DNA of 6,277 bases, taken from Oscillospiraceae bacterium (GTDB lineage Bacteria; Bacillota_A; Clostridia; Saccharofermentanales; Saccharofermentanaceae). The stretch covers positions 1 through 6,277 of the forward strand of contig CADCPU010000298.1 of NCBI GenBank assembly GCA_902803365.1, read 5' to 3'. Shown in pieces: positions 4,509 to 6,277 of this stretch (within the stretch, counting starts at the first letter, position 1; every line of letters starts with the position of its first letter). The notes beneath the pieces were generated by a model. That model ran no database searches. It was not told the origin of the DNA and saw only the letters and a program-made list of their open reading frames with translations. The position numbers and the translations under genes were made by a program.

Positions 4509-6161
4509 TCAACCTCCCACAACGCCTGCGCTTATGAACGACGTGATGTCGTTGTCACTTGCAGCTTCAGCGATATTAAGAAGGTGGTCGCCAAGACGCT
4601 CAAAATCAGTAAGCATCTCGGAATAGATAACGCACGCTTCACCTGAACATTCGCCGGTCGTCATACGTGTGATCTGATTTTTACGGAAGATCGCCGTCAT
4701 ATCATCGATCTTCTGCTCGAACTTAGCCATCTGAACGTGAAGGTTACCGAGATTGCCATCCTTCGTCATGAGGTGAGTTGCCTCACCGCACGTCTGGACC
4801 ATCTGCTGAACTTCGGCACATGCCTTATCGGAAAGTCTGTAGCCTTTATCCTGCAAGAGGTTGGCATATCCTGCGATATTTGTCGCATGGTCACCCATAC
4901 GCTCGATGTTACCCGTGATCTTGAACAGAGCACTTAAGGTAAGAGCATCATCTTCGGATGTGACCTTAGCAAGGCTGTGCGAGATATAAAAGGAGATCTC
5001 CTTATTAAGGAAATCGATATATTCTTCTGCTTCGTCGATATCAGCCTGTACTTCCTCGGAATTATTGAGTACGGCATTAAGGCTTCTCGTTACATTCTTA
5101 CTTGCCATCTCATACATTCTCGCGATCTCGTTTCTTACGGACGGGATCAAAGCGGCGCTCAAGCTGTCAGCCCTGAGAATGGCCGGTGAAAGATACATGA
5201 GCTTGTGGCCTTCGAGTCCGCCCTTCTTGTCCGGAACTGCGAACTCTACGAACTTGACGATGAGCTTGCCGAACGGGAGAAGTGCGATCGTAGTTACCAA
5301 AGCAAAGAGCAAGTGCGCATTAGCGATCTGTCTCATAGGCTCAGGTGAGAGCTTGACCATCCAGTCCGTGATAGGAAGAGTCAATGTGAGTACAGACATC
5401 AAAGCAACACCGATAACGTTAAATGTCAGGTGCATAAGAGCAGTCCTCAATGCGGCTCTGTTTGAACCGACAGCTGAGAGGATCGCAGTTACGCATGTAC
5501 CGACGTGCATACCGTAGAGGATGAAGATCGCCGTATTGATATCGATAACGCCCGAAGAAGCCAAAGTCTGGAGTACGGCAACACCGGCTGCGGAACTCTG
5601 GATGAGAGCAACGAACAGCAAACCTACGAGGATACCGAGGATCGGATTTTCCAACGTCTTAAGAAAATCGATGAACGTCTCATTTGTTCTTAGAGGTTCC
5701 ATGGCACCGCTCATCATGGCGGTACTTATGAAGATAAAGCCGAGACCTGTTACGATCTCACCGATCGCAGCGTATTTCTTCTTATGTGAGAACAGGAGTA
5801 TCATGACTCCGATGATCGCAATGATAGGAGCTACGTCACCAAACTTAAAAGCAACGAGCTGTGAAGTGATATTGGTACCGATGTTGGCACCCATGATTAC
5901 CCAGAGGGCCTGAGTCAGGTTCAAAAGATTTGCATTAACAAATCCTACGACCATTACAGTCGTTGTCGACGAAGACTGAACGAGTGCGGCAATTACCATA
6001 CCGACAAAAAGTCCGAGGAATCTGTTTGAAGTGAGTTTCTCAAGGAAAGACTGTAATTTGCTTCCTGCCGCAGCCTCAAGTCCCTTGCTCAGCATCTTCA
6101 TGCTGTAAAGGAATATTGCAAGACCTCCTACCATCGTAATGATACAGGTTATGATCTCCAT
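4509..6161 (-). CDS. Na+/phosphate cotransporter, NptA/YjbB family, with C-terminal PhoU-like domain
   Basis: The 550-residue product is an integral membrane protein predicted to move inorganic phosphate with Na+. Residues up to about 310 form a hydrophobic domain with the two inverted repeats of the Na/Pi-cotransporter family: Q62-S-S-S with G91-A-N-I-G-T-N in the first, and Q188-S-S-A with G217-M-H-V-G-T-C in the second. The region from about 340 to the end is a cytoplasmic helical PhoU-like domain with two copies of the signature: E420-R-M-G-D-H followed by N-I-A, and E521-R-L-G-D-H followed by N-I-A-E. Such fusions are usual in this family, and the PhoU part is thought to sense or regulate phosphate flux. 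The ATG at 6161 is preferred: the purine-rich AGAGGTGA lies about nine bases upstream and contains the alternative GTG at 6173, which would add four residues. Direction of transport (uptake or, as proposed for YjbB, export) cannot be told from sequence. Confidence 0.92.
   Translation of the reverse strand: MEIITCIITMVGGLAIFLYSMKMLSKGLEAAAGSKLQSFLEKLTSNRFLGLFVGMVIAALVQSSSTTTVMVVGFVNANLLNLTQALWVIMGANIGTNITSQLVAFKFGDVAPIIAIIGVMILLFSHKKKYAAIGEIVTGLGFIFISTAMMSGAMEPLRTNETFIDFLKTLENPILGILVGLLFVALIQSSAAGVAVLQTLASSGVIDINTAIFILYGMHVGTCVTAILSAVGSNRAALRTALMHLTFNVIGVALMSVLTLTLPITDWMVKLSPEPMRQIANAHLLFALVTTIALLPFGKLIVKFVEFAVPDKKGGLEGHKLMYLSPAILRADSLSAALIPSVRNEIARMYEMASKNVTRSLNAVLNNSEEVQADIDEAEEYIDFLNKEISFYISHSLAKVTSEDDALTLSALFKITGNIERMGDHATNIAGYANLLQDKGYRLSDKACAEVQQMVQTCGEATHLMTKDGNLGNLHVQMAKFEQKIDDMTAIFRKNQITRMTTGECSGEACVIYSEMLTDFERLGDHLLNIAEAASDNDITSFISAGVVGG
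4512..4517 (-). promoter_or_regulatory. trmL ribosome binding site inside the upstream gene
   Basis: GGAGGT on the minus strand is a strong Shine-Dalgarno seven bases before the trmL ATG. It also encodes the last two glycines of the phosphate transporter, so terminating ribosomes pass over it. This points to translational coupling and decides the trmL start. Confidence 0.8.
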
Positions 6162-6169
6162 ATATGTAT

Positions 6170-6177
6170 TCACCTCT
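6170..6177 (-). promoter_or_regulatory. Ribosome binding site deciding the transporter start
   Basis: AGAGGTGA on the minus strand matches the AGGTGA part of the extended Shine-Dalgarno and lies about eight or nine bases before the ATG at 6161. The in-frame GTG at 6173 is part of this site, so it is unlikely to be the start codon. Confidence 0.6.
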
Positions 6178-6215
6178 TATTAATTCACCCTGGCGCGGGC
6201 TTCTTACACATCTAT

Positions 6216-6244
6216 ATTTTAGGAAGATTCAAAAGGCAAGTCAA
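6216..6244 (-). promoter_or_regulatory. Sigma-A-type promoter of the phosphate transporter-trmL operon
   Basis: On the minus strand TTGACT (6239-6244) and TAAAAT (6216-6221) are each five-of-six matches to the -35 and -10 consensus, separated by exactly 17 bases. Transcription would start near 6209, giving a leader of roughly 45-50 bases before the ATG at 6161. The remaining bases to 6277 hold no gene that I can support. I see no clear PhoB-type box near it. Confidence 0.75.
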
Positions 6245-6277
6245 AAGAATTAGGCTCGTTTTGAACATATATAGACC

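Noticed and set aside
5065..5913. Two long plus-strand frames opposite the phosphate transporter gene
   Set aside because: Both are antisense to clearly conserved transporter and PhoU-domain codons, and neither has a recognisable product.

Overview
The window looks like a chromosomal core region of an anaerobic Gram-positive bacterium, most likely a member of the Clostridia (Bacillota). This rests on the gene order atpI-B-E-F-H-A, a clostridial-type ATP synthase a subunit (RHYGN around the essential arginine), strong GGAGG-type ribosome binding sites, sigma-A-like promoters, and a lipoprotein with a classical lipobox. The genus cannot be fixed from the sequence. Nearly every base is coding and there is no mobile element, CRISPR array, tRNA or rRNA.

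Region 1 (1-3180, minus strand) is the promoter-proximal part of an F1Fo ATP synthase operon. Reading in the direction of transcription it holds atpI, atpB (a), atpE (c), atpF (b), atpH (delta) and the first 177 codons of atpA (alpha), which is cut at the Walker A motif by the window edge. The genes are tightly packed. atpI/atpB overlap, and atpF/atpH and atpH/atpA each share an ATGA stop-start overlap. The remaining F1 genes (gamma, beta, epsilon) are expected beyond position 1 but are not visible. The c subunit carries two carboxylates at the ion site (E31 and E64) with T65, T66 and Y69. This pattern suggests a Na+-coupled rotor of the Fusobacterium nucleatum type.

Region 2 (3181-3337) is a compact divergent control region. 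It holds a good extended -10 promoter reading right, weaker promoter candidates for the atp operon reading left over the same bases, and several inverted repeats. One of these is a bipartite hairpin directly in front of the atpI ribosome binding site.

Region 3 (3338-3946, plus strand) is a single gene for an unrecognised 202-residue lipoprotein. It ends back to back with the convergent trmL gene; the two stop codons together form the palindrome TGATCA with no base between them.

Region 4 (3947-6277, minus strand) is a likely two-gene operon led by a clear sigma-A promoter (TTGACT-17 bp-TAAAAT). It encodes a Na+/phosphate cotransporter of the NptA/YjbB type with a C-terminal PhoU-like domain, then a TrmL-type tRNA 2'-O-methyltransferase. 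The trmL ribosome binding site lies inside the last codons of the transporter gene.

Functionally most of the window is housekeeping: energy conversion, phosphate transport and tRNA modification. The most interesting signals are the two-carboxylate c subunit, the crowded divergent control region and the unrecognised lipoprotein. I see no convincing evidence of a wholly new multi-gene system.
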